Assembly: GCF_036894955.1 (NCBI RefSeq)
Contig: NZ_CP145905.1
Location: 689,501-753,500 of the forward strand
Length of the DNA stretch: 64,000 nucleotides
Reading direction: 5' to 3'
Source of the DNA: Paenibacillus sp. KS-LC4
GTDB taxonomy: Bacteria > Bacillota > Bacilli > Paenibacillales > Paenibacillaceae
The notes beneath the pieces were generated by a model that was not told where the DNA came from, did not search any database, and saw nothing but the letters and a program-made list of their open reading frames with translations. The translations under genes were made by a program, and so were the position numbers. Numbering within the stretch: position 1 is the stretch's first letter; each line of letters opens with the position of its first letter. Below are positions 8,850 to 18,106 of the stretch, piece by piece.

Positions 8850-9046
8850 GGTGTTGGACCACTTCCCTTTTTTGAGGTTGTTTAATATTTATATACGACA
8901 TTATTTTCGACAAATAATGCTAAAGTCCTGCAAACTCAGCGCGGAAGCGAACACAAAATATGAATTCAGCCGATTTTTTTAGGAATAATTTATGTCTTTC
9001 TTGCGATGAAGGTGTTAGGAAGGCTAGAGTTAGCATGATAATTTTT

Positions 9047-9062
9047 TAACTATCGGTAGTTA
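9047..9062. promoter_or_regulatory. Inverted repeat, candidate TetR operator
   Basis: TAACTA-TCGG-TAGTTA is a 6-4-6 inverted repeat lying 71 bases before the likely start of the TetR gene. Its place and size fit an autoregulatory TetR operator. This is inferred from position only. Confidence 0.5.
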
Positions 9063-9133
9063 GATTATTGACGAATCGTTTTTCTGTCGCTTATAATCAT
9101 TTCCAACAGAGTGGAATAAAGGAGTTGGGCGGA

Positions 9134-9760
9134 TTGAAGAAAAAAGAGCTTACAACGAATCAAATTATAGAGGCGGCATTTGAGCTTTTTGCCGAGCAGG
9201 GGATCGAACGAACGAGCTTAAGCATGATTGCTGGCAAAGTCGGCATTACGAAGCCGTCGATTTATTATCATTTTGCGACGAAGGACGAGCTGGTCAGCCG
9301 GACGTATGAATATATTTTTCGAAATCATCAGTTCGGTAAATATTTTCAACAGGAGCCTGTTATGAGCGCAAGCTTTAGAGAAACGTTATATCAGGGCGGA
9401 TTGCATATGCTCCCGGATGGCAGCAAGGAGCATTTGGCCTCGCTACGAGTGTTAAGTGAGTTTATGATGCTTGCCGAGCGAGATGAGCTGTACCGGGCTC
9501 GCCTTACCGATATGCAGCAGGAATTTTTGGATGGATTCCATAACCTGCTGGTGAAAGGCGTAGAGTTAGGGGTGGTCGCCCCCCGAAATGTAGCGTACAA
9601 AGCCCATATGCTCGCCTTGGTCATTGATAATTTATCCCGCTGCATGATGATGAAGGTGGTCATGGACTATCAGGGAGTTTGGGGCGAAACGGTCGACAGC
9701 ATTCTGCTGGACGCGGCCAAAGAGGAGCATAAAATAAGCAAAATAGGGAGGAGTGGCTAA
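9134..9760 (+). CDS. TetR/AcrR family transcriptional regulator
   Basis: This 208-residue protein has a clear N-terminal TetR HTH: QIIEAAFELFAEQGIERTS, then MIAGKVGITKPSIYYHF with the conserved recognition helix and YYHF turn. The C-terminal ligand-binding part is helical and not recognisable by ligand. TTG 9134 is chosen because AAAGGAG lies about 9 bases upstream; a longer frame from 9068 would run over the probable operator and lacks a ribosome site. The stop codon is directly followed by the ATG of the short-chain reductase, so the two genes form an operon. The regulator probably represses itself and the reductase. Confidence 0.88.
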   Translation: MKKKELTTNQIIEAAFELFAEQGIERTSLSMIAGKVGITKPSIYYHFATKDELVSRTYEYIFRNHQFGKYFQQEPVMSASFRETLYQGGLHMLPDGSKEHLASLRVLSEFMMLAERDELYRARLTDMQQEFLDGFHNLLVKGVELGVVAPRNVAYKAHMLALVIDNLSRCMMMKVVMDYQGVWGETVDSILLDAAKEEHKISKIGRSG

Positions 9761-10510
9761 ATGAAAATCTTTTTTATAACAGGCACGTCAAGAGGAATTG
9801 GGGAAGCATTGGCGGAGCAATTAATGACAGAGGAGCATCATTTATTTTGCCTATCGCGGACGGAAAATGAACAGCTGATCGAGCGGGCTATTCACAGCAA
9901 GACGAGTATGACCTATTATCCTTTTGATTTGAATCAGCTGCTGCAAATTGAGCCAATGTTCACGGCGCTGTTCAGCATGATTCCACAGGACATAGAAATA
10001 ACAGGCTTCTATTTAATTAATAATGCGGGGATGCTGGCTCCAGTGGCACCAATCGAACTAAATTCAGCTCAAAGCATGATTGAAAATGTGAGCATTAATT
10101 TGCTGGCTCCAATGATTATGACTGCAAATTTCCTCAAGCATACAAAGGAATATGAAGGGGATAAGCGGATTATGAATATTTCGTCCGGATCTGCCCGTTA
10201 TTTGCTGCCCTCACAAAGCTGTTACAGCACTTCGAAAGCGGGTGTGGACTCTTTTTCCAAAAGCGTGAGCTTGGAGCAGCTGAATCAGCCGTATCCGGCC
10301 AAGGTAGTATCTGTCTATCCGGGGATGATTGATACGGGGATGCAAGCGGAGATACGAGCGACATCTAAGGCAGATTTCCCCTACGTTGATCAATTCATTC
10401 AAATGGCAGAAGAGGGCAAGCTGCAAACACCTGAATATACGGCGGCAAAATTAATAGAGCTGCTGTTCAGTGAAGATTTTGGCAGCAGCGTTGTGGTTGA
10501 AAATATGTAA
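9761..10510 (+). CDS. Short-chain dehydrogenase/reductase, YueD (benzil reductase)-like
   Basis: This 249-residue NADPH-type SDR has the cofactor motif TGTSRGIG at residues 7-14, the structural NNAG motif, the catalytic serine strand (MNISSGSAR) and YSTSKAG with the active-site Tyr and Lys. The overall pattern, including MKIFFITGTSRGIGEALAEQL, resembles B. subtilis YueD, which reduces benzil to benzoin. The natural substrate of this group is uncertain. The ATG directly abuts the stop of the TetR gene and has GGGAGGAGTGG upstream, so it is translated as the second gene of that operon. Such pairs often respond to carbonyl or xenobiotic stress, which here is inference. Confidence 0.85.
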   Translation: MKIFFITGTSRGIGEALAEQLMTEEHHLFCLSRTENEQLIERAIHSKTSMTYYPFDLNQLLQIEPMFTALFSMIPQDIEITGFYLINNAGMLAPVAPIELNSAQSMIENVSINLLAPMIMTANFLKHTKEYEGDKRIMNISSGSARYLLPSQSCYSTSKAGVDSFSKSVSLEQLNQPYPAKVVSVYPGMIDTGMQAEIRATSKADFPYVDQFIQMAEEGKLQTPEYTAAKLIELLFSEDFGSSVVVENM

Positions 10511-10547
10511 TCTATGAGAGTGGATTATTATGAATATATAAACGGCG

Positions 10548-10580
10548 AAAGCTAACCGTTTAATGGCTAGCTTTCTTGTT
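10548..10580 (+). terminator. Probable terminator of the TetR-reductase operon
   Basis: GAAAGCTA and TAGCTTTC pair around a 13-base loop, followed by a modest T-rich stretch. Confidence 0.6.
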
Positions 10581-10640
10581 CATTTTAGAAAACGAAGAGC
10601 GAAAGGATTGATCAAACGGATGAATCATTCGTATATCAGG

Positions 10641-12122
10641 CTACTGCTTTGCTACCATCGCCTTGAGCTCTGACAACAATTGATCCAGTTGGCCGTACTC
10701 CTGCACCATCGTATGGATCTTCATATCCTGCGTCTCCATGCTGGCATGAACCTCTTCTACGGAGGCCATATTCTGTTCAGTCGTAGCTGCAATATTGACC
10801 ATTTCATCGGCCATGCTTGTATAACGCTCATGCAGATCGCCTGCGGAATTGCCTACTGTATCGGAGTGCTGCCTCACGAGCTCCATATTTTCGCCGATGC
10901 GATCAATAAGCTGCTGTACTTGACGCGAAACATCCCTGCTGGTGGTAACGGCTGTTTGTCCGTTTGTTACCTGCGCGTGAACAGCGCTGATTTGCGCACG
11001 GATACCGGATAAAATCGTCGTAATTTCGTGTGTCGCCGTTCTTGAATGATCGGCGAGCTTGCGCACCTCGTCGGATACGACAGCAAAACCTTTGCCATGC
11101 TCACCTGCTCGTGCCGCCTCAATAGCGGCATTTAGCGCTAGCAGATTCGTCTGCTCCGCAATTTCGCCAATCGTTCCTACAATCGAGCTTACGCGGTCAT
11201 TTTGCTCATTAAGCTGATTCATCATCTCGACGGTATGCGTAATAATTTCTCTAACACGCTCAATCTCGTCTGACAGGGCAGCCATTTGATCCCTGTTCTC
11301 CAAGGTCAACGCGGCATTGTCCGTTGAATATTGTCGCAATAATTCCGTTCCATCAAGCAAGCTCTTGACGGATGTGTCTATCAACTGTGTCGTATCGCTA
11401 ATATTCATAATAGTTCCCGTTTGCGTCTCAATGGCAGCCGACATGGACGAGAAGGTCACCGTCACCTCTTTGGAGATTTCTCCAGTTGAACGAACCGTCG
11501 CTTGCTGGCTGCTGCTGAACTCGGTAAGCACAAGAATGGATGATTTCAGCTTGTTCAGCAGTTCCTCCGCCATATCCTTGGAGGCTTCTGCCTCGCGCTG
11601 CCTGTCTGTAACCTGCTTTTGCAGCCGCTGGGTAAAGTTGGCCGAGAATGCCAGCGCCCCTGTTGCAAACATTAAATACAAAAACAAATAGGCAAGCGAC
11701 TCCCCTGGGAAAAGCTTAGGCTGAAGCACAGGGTCCAAAAATAAATAAGTGCTCAGTGCAGCTCCCAGTACGCCTGTGAAAATAATTGGCCGATAATCGG
11801 CGTACAAGGTGATGATAGCCAGATTAACATAAACTAAAAAATAGGTGCTTACGATGGGATTCGGGTCGGAAATGATAAGAAAGGAGACAATTATCGTTAA
11901 AATGCATGGAACCATATACTTAATGTAGGCTGCAAGGATGCCCCTATAGGTCATAAAAGTGGCTGCCGCACTCATACCGCCGCCAACTAAGGCAAGGAAC
12001 AGAATGATACTTTTATCCAGACCGATGACAATATCTGTGGCTATTCCTAGAGCGAGCACGCCCCATAGTATTTTTATTAACAAGCGGTTCCGTTTATCAA
12101 GCTCCGTCAATGTTCTCTTCAT
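10641..12122 (-). CDS. Methyl-accepting chemotaxis protein without extracellular sensor
   Basis: This 493-residue chemoreceptor begins with roughly six hydrophobic segments (residues about 15-170). It has no large extracellular loop, so it probably senses a membrane or intracellular signal. A coiled signalling domain follows (about 230-493). Its tip, [31 protein letters not shown] followed by DEVRKLA, holds the signature that contacts CheA and CheW. No HAMP domain is obvious. The start follows the stop of the upstream acyltransferase-like gene by 14 bases, so the two form an operon. Confidence 0.9.
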   Translation of the reverse strand: MKRTLTELDKRNRLLIKILWGVLALGIATDIVIGLDKSIILFLALVGGGMSAAATFMTYRGILAAYIKYMVPCILTIIVSFLIISDPNPIVSTYFLVYVNLAIITLYADYRPIIFTGVLGAALSTYLFLDPVLQPKLFPGESLAYLFLYLMFATGALAFSANFTQRLQKQVTDRQREAEASKDMAEELLNKLKSSILVLTEFSSSQQATVRSTGEISKEVTVTFSSMSAAIETQTGTIMNISDTTQLIDTSVKSLLDGTELLRQYSTDNAALTLENRDQMAALSDEIERVREIITHTVEMMNQLNEQNDRVSSIVGTIGEIAEQTNLLALNAAIEAARAGEHGKGFAVVSDEVRKLADHSRTATHEITTILSGIRAQISAVHAQVTNGQTAVTTSRDVSRQVQQLIDRIGENMELVRQHSDTVGNSAGDLHERYTSMADEMVNIAATTEQNMASVEEVHASMETQDMKIHTMVQEYGQLDQLLSELKAMVAKQ

Positions 12123-12136
12123 ACTAATCCACCTTT

Positions 12137-12736
12137 TTATAATTTAAACAGCTCAGCTGATTCCTCTCTAGCTCCTGCGTTGCTTATTTGTGTAGTGAAC
12201 GTCTGCTGCGAATAGGAAAGCCAAGCATATTTTTGTTTATTCGCATAAATTTGCTCCACATTAAAGATCATGGGAACGACATAATCTCCTTTATAAAATA
12301 CCTTCTCTCCGAGCTTGTCTAACGGCAGCTTGAAAGTTACCCGCAATGCCCGTGAAAATACAGGCTCCAGCAAGGAAACAAAATACTTGATCTGCCGTTC
12401 CTCCGCGGTATAAATAAGGGAGGAGAGCAGCTCCGAAATATATTGCTGCCCACGGTATGGCTTTAATAAGGCAATTTTGTCAATTTCCGCGGTTTCTCCC
12501 TGTGCGAGTATTAGCTCCGGGTGCTCCTGAAAAAATCCGGTTTCGTTGATCGTGCTTGCAGCACTATAAGGCTTAAGCTCCGCCGTGCCTACATAATGAC
12601 CCTCCTCGGTGACAACCATAAGTCGCTCTAATGCATGAGCGGAAAACTCAAGATCAAATCCTTTTTCCCTCCAGACGGTAGTCCAAACCCCATTAAACAT
12701 CGCCAGCTCCAGCTCATTCTCCACTCGCTTAAACAT
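12137..12736 (-). CDS. GNAT/autoinducer-synthase-like acyltransferase family protein
   Basis: This 199-residue cytoplasmic protein has a GNAT-like core. A strand with [10 protein letters not shown] is followed by [21 protein letters not shown], which resembles the acyl-CoA-binding V/I-x-x-x-R-G-x region. The later part, with [31 protein letters not shown] and a hydrophobic segment, resembles the FeeM/AHL-synthase branch more than simple acetyltransferases. I infer a possible long-chain N-acyltransferase, but the substrate is unknown. It is co-transcribed with the chemoreceptor downstream (14-base gap). The upstream 290 bases to the divergent regulator gene are AT-rich and hold no other gene. 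Confidence 0.6.
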   Translation of the reverse strand: MFKRVENELELAMFNGVWTTVWREKGFDLEFSAHALERLMVVTEEGHYVGTAELKPYSAASTINETGFFQEHPELILAQGETAEIDKIALLKPYRGQQYISELLSSLIYTAEERQIKYFVSLLEPVFSRALRVTFKLPLDKLGEKVFYKGDYVVPMIFNVEQIYANKQKYAWLSYSQQTFTTQISNAGAREESAELFKL

Positions 12737-12952
12737 ACGTATGCTCTCCTTTGGTTTTTATTTACCAAGTGTTCTATGTATATAATATATTTATCGGGAT
12801 AATTCACTTAATAATGTACATGCAGGTAAAACATTATTTGCTTTTTATTTAGTAAAAAAGTTCATCTGTTTAGTATCCCATATTTCTTTACATACTGAGG
12901 GTTTCAAAATGGAGCAGTCTGCTAAAAAAGAAGAGTAATAGGACTGACGGGC

Positions 12953-12980
12953 TTGCTGACGTAAGGTTATCCTTTATAAT
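12953..12980 (+). promoter_or_regulatory. Candidate sigma-A promoter of fusion copy 2
   Basis: TTGCTG at 12953-12958 and TATAAT at 12975-12980 are 16 bases apart, 44 bases before the ATG. No Fur box is seen here, unlike the internal promoter of the same ORF. Confidence 0.55.
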
Positions 12981-13024
12981 TAAGGGAGCAGGTTCAGCAT
13001 TCATTTTCGTTTCGAGGTGTTTTT

Positions 13025-14962
13025 ATGGAATGGCAGAATATGATTCAAGTATGGAATCAAAGGCCTGTTCAAGTGCTGGATATTCGCTATATTACGATGA
13101 AGCCGGGAGAGAAGCGTTTAGCCTATCGCCTTCCTGCAAATGCTTTTATATATGCCAATCAGGGCAATGCCAGAGTAGTAATGGAGGAGCTGAATGTGCC
13201 TTGCGATCATGGCTGTTTGCTGCATGGTGGAAAAGGCTCCAGCCTGAACATATGGTGCGGGGAAGAGTCATTTGACTATTATTTCGTTTTATATAAACCA
13301 CTTGGTGCGATAGGCAAGCAGGCAAAGCAGGACAATTTTGAACAGCAGGATGTGCTCGGGCAGCGTTATGCCTTTGAGGTGATGCATGCCTTGTCGCTGC
13401 TGTCATTGCTGGAGCAGATGTTTCAGCTGTGGGAAAGCAGCGAGGAGCTGGATCGGCTTCAGGTAACGGGAATATTCTATCAATTCGTAGTGGAGCAGTT
13501 TCGTCAACTGCAAATGGTGAAAACCGAAGCAGCCGTGCCGGATTTATCGGAGCAAATCGCTGAGTACATTCATGAGTATTTTCCTAAAACGGTAACGATG
13601 GAGACGATGGCTGGGAAGTTCCATTACAGCACGCATTATTTGGCAAGGGTGTTCAAACGCAGGTTCGGCTGTAGTCCAATGGAATATTTGATGCAAACGC
13701 GGATCAATCGAGCAAAATTTTTGCTTACTGAGACAGATACGCCGCTTCGCAGCCTCGCTGAGAAGGTAGGCTATACCGATATTTATTATTTCAATCGTTT
13801 GTTTAAGAAGCTGACAGGAGTAACGCCTACTCAGTTTAAAAAGCTTAATCTTAGCGCAATTGGTTCAATTCGTCCGAAAATCATGCCCGAATCGTACATT
13901 GCTCCGCAAGCCGGACAAATCTATATTGATAATAACGAGAATCATTATCAATATAATGCATGGAGAGTGAACGAAATGAAGTGGGGTTTTAAGCCATCTT
14001 TTGCCGTAACATTATTATTTAGCTTGTCGCTGCTGCTTGCCGCATGTGGTGGTACAGCCGCAGAGCCTCAGCAGAGTGCTCAAGGCAGCAATGCTCAGCC
14101 TAATGCAAGCGCCACGGCTGATGCAGCATCGGAAGCAACGACAAGAATGTATAAGGATGCACTCGGGCGTGAGGTGGAAATGCCATCGAACCCTAGCAAA
14201 GTGGTTGTGATCACTTACGGCGGCTATTTGCTGCCGCTTGGCTTAAAGCCAGTTGGTGTGGATCAGTCTGTGCTTGATCTTTATCCAGAGGAGCTTGCAG
14301 GTGTCACAAGTATCGGCAAAGGTTTAGGGAACGTCGAGGCGGTTTCAGCGCTTGAGCCGGACTTAATTGTTTTGCCGGAATATTATGATGCTTCAGTCTA
14401 CACTCAGTTTGAGAAAATTGCGCCGACTATTGCTGTCTCATGGGGCGGAGATCCAGATGTTATCCAAACGCTGCGGGACATGGGCGACATTATGAATCGC
14501 AAGCAAGAGGCGGAAGCGTGGATTACTAAATTTGAAGCGAAGCTGCAAAGCGTCCGCGATCAGCTTGAAGTAAAAGTAGCACCTGGCGAAACGGCGATCA
14601 CCTTCATTCTTTACGAGGGAGAGCTGCTTCTTGGCGGCGAAGGCGGTACGCTTGGCAAATTGATTTATGAGGATTTCGGCTATCAGATGCCAGAGCAGTT
14701 TAAACCCTATGCAGATGGTGGAGCTGCACTTTCCATAGAATCGCTAGCTGATCGTCCGGCTGACTATTTCTTTACGCAAATGACCGATAGGGAATTAGTG
14801 GAAATGAATAAGCTGTTCCAGGAGCCGCTGTATCAATCAATTCCTGCGATAAAAAATAATCGGATTATTAACGTAAGCCGCGATAAATGGAACTATGGTC
14901 CTTATCTGGCGGAGCAAGCGGTTGATGAAATGATTGAAAAAGTAGCGAAGGCGCAAAAATAA
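13025..14962 (+). CDS. AraC-type regulator fused in frame to a siderophore-binding lipoprotein (copy 2)
   Basis: One 645-codon ORF encodes a cupin-like sensor (residues 1-180, with LLHGGKG), a double AraC HTH (about 188-272, ending TPTQFKK), a linker of about 45 residues, and a siderophore-binding lipoprotein (318-645). The lipobox is LLLAAC, with Cys 341. ATG 13976, after GGAGAG, would start the lipoprotein alone as 328 residues with its lipid cysteine at position 24. The lipoprotein part shows GREVEMPSNPSKVVVI, EALEPDLIVL-like and KIAPTIAV motifs typical of cluster-A binding proteins. The Btr-like regulator and its lipoprotein partner lie directly downstream, so this is an iron-acquisition cluster, though no permease is present. 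Full-length and nested products are both possible. Confidence 0.88.
   Translation: MEWQNMIQVWNQRPVQVLDIRYITMKPGEKRLAYRLPANAFIYANQGNARVVMEELNVPCDHGCLLHGGKGSSLNIWCGEESFDYYFVLYKPLGAIGKQAKQDNFEQQDVLGQRYAFEVMHALSLLSLLEQMFQLWESSEELDRLQVTGIFYQFVVEQFRQLQMVKTEAAVPDLSEQIAEYIHEYFPKTVTMETMAGKFHYSTHYLARVFKRRFGCSPMEYLMQTRINRAKFLLTETDTPLRSLAEKVGYTDIYYFNRLFKKLTGVTPTQFKKLNLSAIGSIRPKIMPESYIAPQAGQIYIDNNENHYQYNAWRVNEMKWGFKPSFAVTLLFSLSLLLAACGGTAAEPQQSAQGSNAQPNASATADAASEATTRMYKDALGREVEMPSNPSKVVVITYGGYLLPLGLKPVGVDQSVLDLYPEELAGVTSIGKGLGNVEAVSALEPDLIVLPEYYDASVYTQFEKIAPTIAVSWGGDPDVIQTLRDMGDIMNRKQEAEAWITKFEAKLQSVRDQLEVKVAPGETAITFILYEGELLLGGEGGTLGKLIYEDFGYQMPEQFKPYADGGAALSIESLADRPADYFFTQMTDRELVEMNKLFQEPLYQSIPAIKNNRIINVSRDKWNYGPYLAEQAVDEMIEKVAKAQK
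13899..13975 (+). promoter_or_regulatory. Internal promoter, Fur box and ribosome site inside the copy 2 fusion ORF
   Basis: TTGCTC at 13899-13904 and TATATT at 13922-13927 are 17 bases apart. A TGATAAT half-site starts at 13927, and the Fur box at 13936-13950 matches 12 of 14 consensus positions. GGAGAG then precedes ATG 13976. The segment is fully open reading frame, with the box read as Asp-Asn-Asn-Glu-Asn-His-Tyr-Gln. Confidence 0.82.
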
Positions 14963-15003
14963 ACAGGTGTAATTAGGAACACAATGTACAAAAGCAAGAC
15001 TGC

Positions 15004-15034
15004 AAGTCCGGGTGCTCGTCTCCCGGACTTTTTT
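15004..15034 (+). terminator. Terminator after fusion copy 2
   Basis: AAGTCCGGG and CCCGGACTT form a perfect 9-base-pair stem followed by a run of T. Confidence 0.9.
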
Positions 15035-15046
15035 GCTTCATTCCGA

Positions 15047-15075
15047 TTGTTTTGGTAAGGTTTTAATTATATAAG
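15047..15075 (+). promoter_or_regulatory. Candidate promoter of the Btr-like regulator gene
   Basis: TTGTTT and TATAAG are separated by 17 bases, 34 bases before the start codon. No Fur box is visible. Confidence 0.45.
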
Positions 15076-15108
15076 CCATTCCAATTAAATATATACAAGG
15101 TGAAGCAT

Positions 15109-16710
15109 ATGGAACAGGTTAGGAAAATGATGCTGGCACTCGTCGCGGCGAATGTACGAATGGAGCACATTCAATATGAGCGGTTAGAGGGAAATCAGCA
15201 TATTCAGCTGAGTAATAAAGAGGGCGGCTGTCTGGTGCTCGTAGCAAGCGGCGAAGGCATGCTGGTTAACGGAGCGGGAGGAAGCAGGCAAATGTTACGA
15301 CGGGGCAGCTTCTTCATCAATCTACAAGGCATTGATGCCGTTGTACATGCAGCGGATGAAGAGGCGATCGGCTTGTATGAGCTTGTTTTTCAGCATGATT
15401 TGTTGCAGGTTGATTCAACTGCCTCTTGTTATCAGGCAGAGCTGTCCAAGCGTGCAATCGGACCACTCATTGACCGCATGAAGGAGCTGTATGTGAATCG
15501 CTTGAATCAAGGTGAGCTGGAGCGATTCCGCCTGCATATTGATTTTCAGGAGCTGCTTTACAGCTTGTTTGAGGATGCTGAGGAGAAGCGTGATTTGAGT
15601 CATGCGGAAGCGTTGCTGCGAACCGCCTGCTACATGGAGCGGAATTTTCATGAGCCGCTATCGCGGGATAAAATGGCGGAAATGGCCGGTATGAGCGCGC
15701 CATATTATTCAAGAGCCTTTAAGAAGCAGCTGGGCAAGACACCTCAGGAATATTGGACAGGAGTCCGGCTTAATCATGCGAGGAAGGCGCTTATCCAAGG
15801 AAAGGACAAAATGAGCGAGATTGCGGAATATACCGGCTTTGGAGAGCCTTATTATTTTAGCCGTGTGTTCAAAAATGTACTCGGCGTCTCGCCTACAGTG
15901 TATCAGAAGCAGCCGCGTCAGCGGGTCGTCTGCCTGTATCCCCCGTTTATCGACTGCATGCTGGCGCTCGGCGTTGTGCCGTCCGCAGTTATGATCGATT
16001 CGGCTCATCCACTGAGCGGGCGCTTGGATGGCTCGCTTCATTTAGGAAGCTCAGAGACAGAGCTTGGTGTACGTGAGGCGAGTCTGCTGGAGGAGCAGCA
16101 GCCGGAGTTGATTTTGTGCAGCGATTATATTCATCCTGATCAGGAATTGTTGCTCAGCCGTATCGCACCAACTGTAGCTGTTACGTGGAGAAGGGAGCGG
16201 CGGACGGATTTGCTGGAAATTGCAGGGCTGCTGGGAAGAAGCGAGGCAGCGGTGAAGCTGCTTGAGGAGCTTGATCAGCAGCTGGATCAGGCACGCGAGC
16301 AATTAAGCCGAAGTTTAGGGCGTGCGAGCGTAGCGATGCTGCGATTTCATGCTCAGCAAATGCGCCTTTACGGCGGCCCGAAGCAGGGCTTTGTCGGGCC
16401 GATACTCTATCGCGATTTGAATTTGCAGCCGCCATTGCTTGTCCAGCAGCTAACTTGGGATAAATGGTGGGCTTCGCTTGAGCCTTCTCTGCTGCCTGCG
16501 CTGGATGCCGAGCATTTGCTGATCGTGATTGATCCCGGCATGGAGGAAGAAGCGGGCCTTATGATGAGTGGAGAAATATGGGCGGAGCTTGCTGCTGTCC
16601 GAAAGGGACAGGTTTATCTAGCCGATTATTATACGTGGATGAGCAGCGGCATGGAGATGGATAAGCTAAAGATTGCGGAGGCGCTGCGCCTGTTCGCTAC
16701 TAACTCTTAG
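15109..16710 (+). CDS. Btr-like AraC regulator with a cytoplasmic siderophore-binding domain
   Basis: This 533-residue protein matches the length and order of B. subtilis Btr, an AraC activator that binds ferric bacillibactin directly. An N-terminal sensor (1-165) is followed by a double AraC HTH (about 174-265, ending SPTVYQK). A complete cluster-A binding domain (about 270-533) has no signal peptide or lipobox, so it stays in the cytoplasm. The binding domain shares HAxxxRLYGGP, GP-x-LY and LDAxH motifs with the lipoprotein encoded next door at 16814, which suggests both recognise the same siderophore. ATG 15109 follows AAGGTG by 6 bases; a GTG at 15100 overlaps that site. It probably activates the adjacent lipoprotein gene when iron-siderophore enters the cell. 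Confidence 0.88.
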   Translation: MEQVRKMMLALVAANVRMEHIQYERLEGNQHIQLSNKEGGCLVLVASGEGMLVNGAGGSRQMLRRGSFFINLQGIDAVVHAADEEAIGLYELVFQHDLLQVDSTASCYQAELSKRAIGPLIDRMKELYVNRLNQGELERFRLHIDFQELLYSLFEDAEEKRDLSHAEALLRTACYMERNFHEPLSRDKMAEMAGMSAPYYSRAFKKQLGKTPQEYWTGVRLNHARKALIQGKDKMSEIAEYTGFGEPYYFSRVFKNVLGVSPTVYQKQPRQRVVCLYPPFIDCMLALGVVPSAVMIDSAHPLSGRLDGSLHLGSSETELGVREASLLEEQQPELILCSDYIHPDQELLLSRIAPTVAVTWRRERRTDLLEIAGLLGRSEAAVKLLEELDQQLDQAREQLSRSLGRASVAMLRFHAQQMRLYGGPKQGFVGPILYRDLNLQPPLLVQQLTWDKWWASLEPSLLPALDAEHLLIVIDPGMEEEAGLMMSGEIWAELAAVRKGQVYLADYYTWMSSGMEMDKLKIAEALRLFATNS

Positions 16711-16745
16711 GACACAAAAATCCTATAAAAAAAGTCGATTTGTCC

Positions 16746-16788
16746 TTGGGAAACCATTGAAAAAAGAATATAGTGATAACGATTATCA
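16746..16788 (+). promoter_or_regulatory. Promoter with Fur box for the siderophore lipoprotein gene
   Basis: TTGGGA at 16746-16751 and TATAGT at 16769-16774 are 17 bases apart. The Fur box TGATAACGATTATCA at 16774-16788 matches 13 of 14 consensus positions and abuts the -10. Confidence 0.9.
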
Positions 16789-16813
16789 TTATATTTGAGG
16801 AGTGGTTGGAAAG

Positions 16814-17785
16814 ATGTTTAAGGCGGGTTTAGTGCCCAGCATGCTGCTGGTGCTGATTATTTTGATTTCGGGCTGCGGGGCAGCGGAAGGAAACGCTGTG
16901 GGGGCCGGAGCAGAAAGTACGCCTATGGCAACCGAAGCTGCAGCAACTGAGAAGAGCATAGACGAGGAGCGCGTTGTAACAGATGAGATTGGGCATGAAA
17001 TTACGATTCCGGCGGAGCCGAATAAAATCATTGGTATTTATTTAGAGGATGAATTGACAGCACTAGGCGTTACGCCAATCCGTAAATCCAGAATCGGCAC
17101 ATGGAGCGGACAAGACTATTTAGGGCTCACAGTAGAGGATATTGATATTGCAGGGGATGTCGAGGCTTTTGTGAAGGCGGAGCCCGATTTGATTTTGACC
17201 AATGTGTATGAGGAGAAGCAGTATGGGCATTTATCCAAGGTTGCTCCAATGTATGCCTTCACGGATGCGCGCGCAGACTGGCGCTCGACGATTCGGACAC
17301 TAGGCGACCTGCTTGGCAAAAAGGACAAGGCGGAAGATGTAATTGTCTCCTATGATAAAAAAGCGGAGGAAGCGGCAGCTACTCTTAAAGCTTCTATCGG
17401 CCAGGAGACGGTTGCGATACTGCGTGTTCACGCCAAGTCGCTTAGACTTTACGGAGGACCGGGTTATGCTGGGCCTGTCTTGTACAACGAGCTTAAGCTG
17501 AAGCCGAGCAAGCTGGTTCAGGAGCTCGTGCTGGACAAAGGGGAGAAGGTGGTCAACTTGGCGATGGAAATGATCCCGCAATTGGATGCGGATCATATTT
17601 TTCTCACCATAGATACGGGGGCAGAGGAACAAGCGAAAGAACTGCTTGAAAGCAATTTGTGGAAAGGCCTTCAAGCAGCTAAGAGCGGAAACATTCACGA
17701 GGTTAATTTTGAGACGTGGATGAAGAGTGGACCGATTGCTGACAGCAGTAAAATGGATGATGTGCTTGCAGCATTGGCGCCATAA
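16814..17785 (+). CDS. Iron-siderophore substrate-binding lipoprotein (partner of the Btr-like regulator)
   Basis: This 323-residue cluster-A binding protein has a lipoprotein signal with lipobox LISGC, an Ala/Glu-rich tether, and two lobes carrying GHEITIPAEPNKIIG, KAEPDLILTN and IPQLDADHIFLTID. It is the closest relative in this window of the sensory domain of the Btr-like regulator just upstream (shared HAKSLRLYGGP and GPVLYNEL motifs). The pair therefore looks like a siderophore sensor plus its capture protein, as in Btr/FeuA. ATG 16814 is used, with GAGGAG about 11 bases upstream; GTG 16802 would overlap that site. A Fur box covers the promoter. Permease and ATPase genes are absent. Confidence 0.9.
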   Translation: MFKAGLVPSMLLVLIILISGCGAAEGNAVGAGAESTPMATEAAATEKSIDEERVVTDEIGHEITIPAEPNKIIGIYLEDELTALGVTPIRKSRIGTWSGQDYLGLTVEDIDIAGDVEAFVKAEPDLILTNVYEEKQYGHLSKVAPMYAFTDARADWRSTIRTLGDLLGKKDKAEDVIVSYDKKAEEAAATLKASIGQETVAILRVHAKSLRLYGGPGYAGPVLYNELKLKPSKLVQELVLDKGEKVVNLAMEMIPQLDADHIFLTIDTGAEEQAKELLESNLWKGLQAAKSGNIHEVNFETWMKSGPIADSSKMDDVLAALAP

Positions 17786-18106
17786 TTCATTTTTTGAAAT
17801 AGATGAGGCTGTTTCTGGCGTTTTGCTGGGGGCAGCTTTTTTCTATTATCCCTACCGATAATATTGAAATCCAAGCTGACTGATTAAACCACTTTTTCAT
17901 TTTTCATATTATTTGTTCAAAGTGAAATGGAGGTAAAGTAGCAAAGAAAGATTTCGAATTCATTCATTTTCGTTCCAACACAACGAGAGCAACCGGAAAC
18001 AGGGTGAAAAGCTTTGACGTTTGACAGGACGGGCGTTATGCTAAAAAGCGCCGGAGCCATGTAGGCCGGAAGAATGAATAAACGATGTGGGAAAGAGGAA
18101 TTGAAT
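17786..18106. other. Intergenic region before the histidine kinase gene
   Basis: No gene is seen in these 321 bases. A weak GGCTG...CAGCTTTTTT hairpin near 17806-17840 may end the lipoprotein transcript. A GGAGG at about 17928 is followed immediately by stop codons, so it leads no ORF. Confidence 0.5.
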
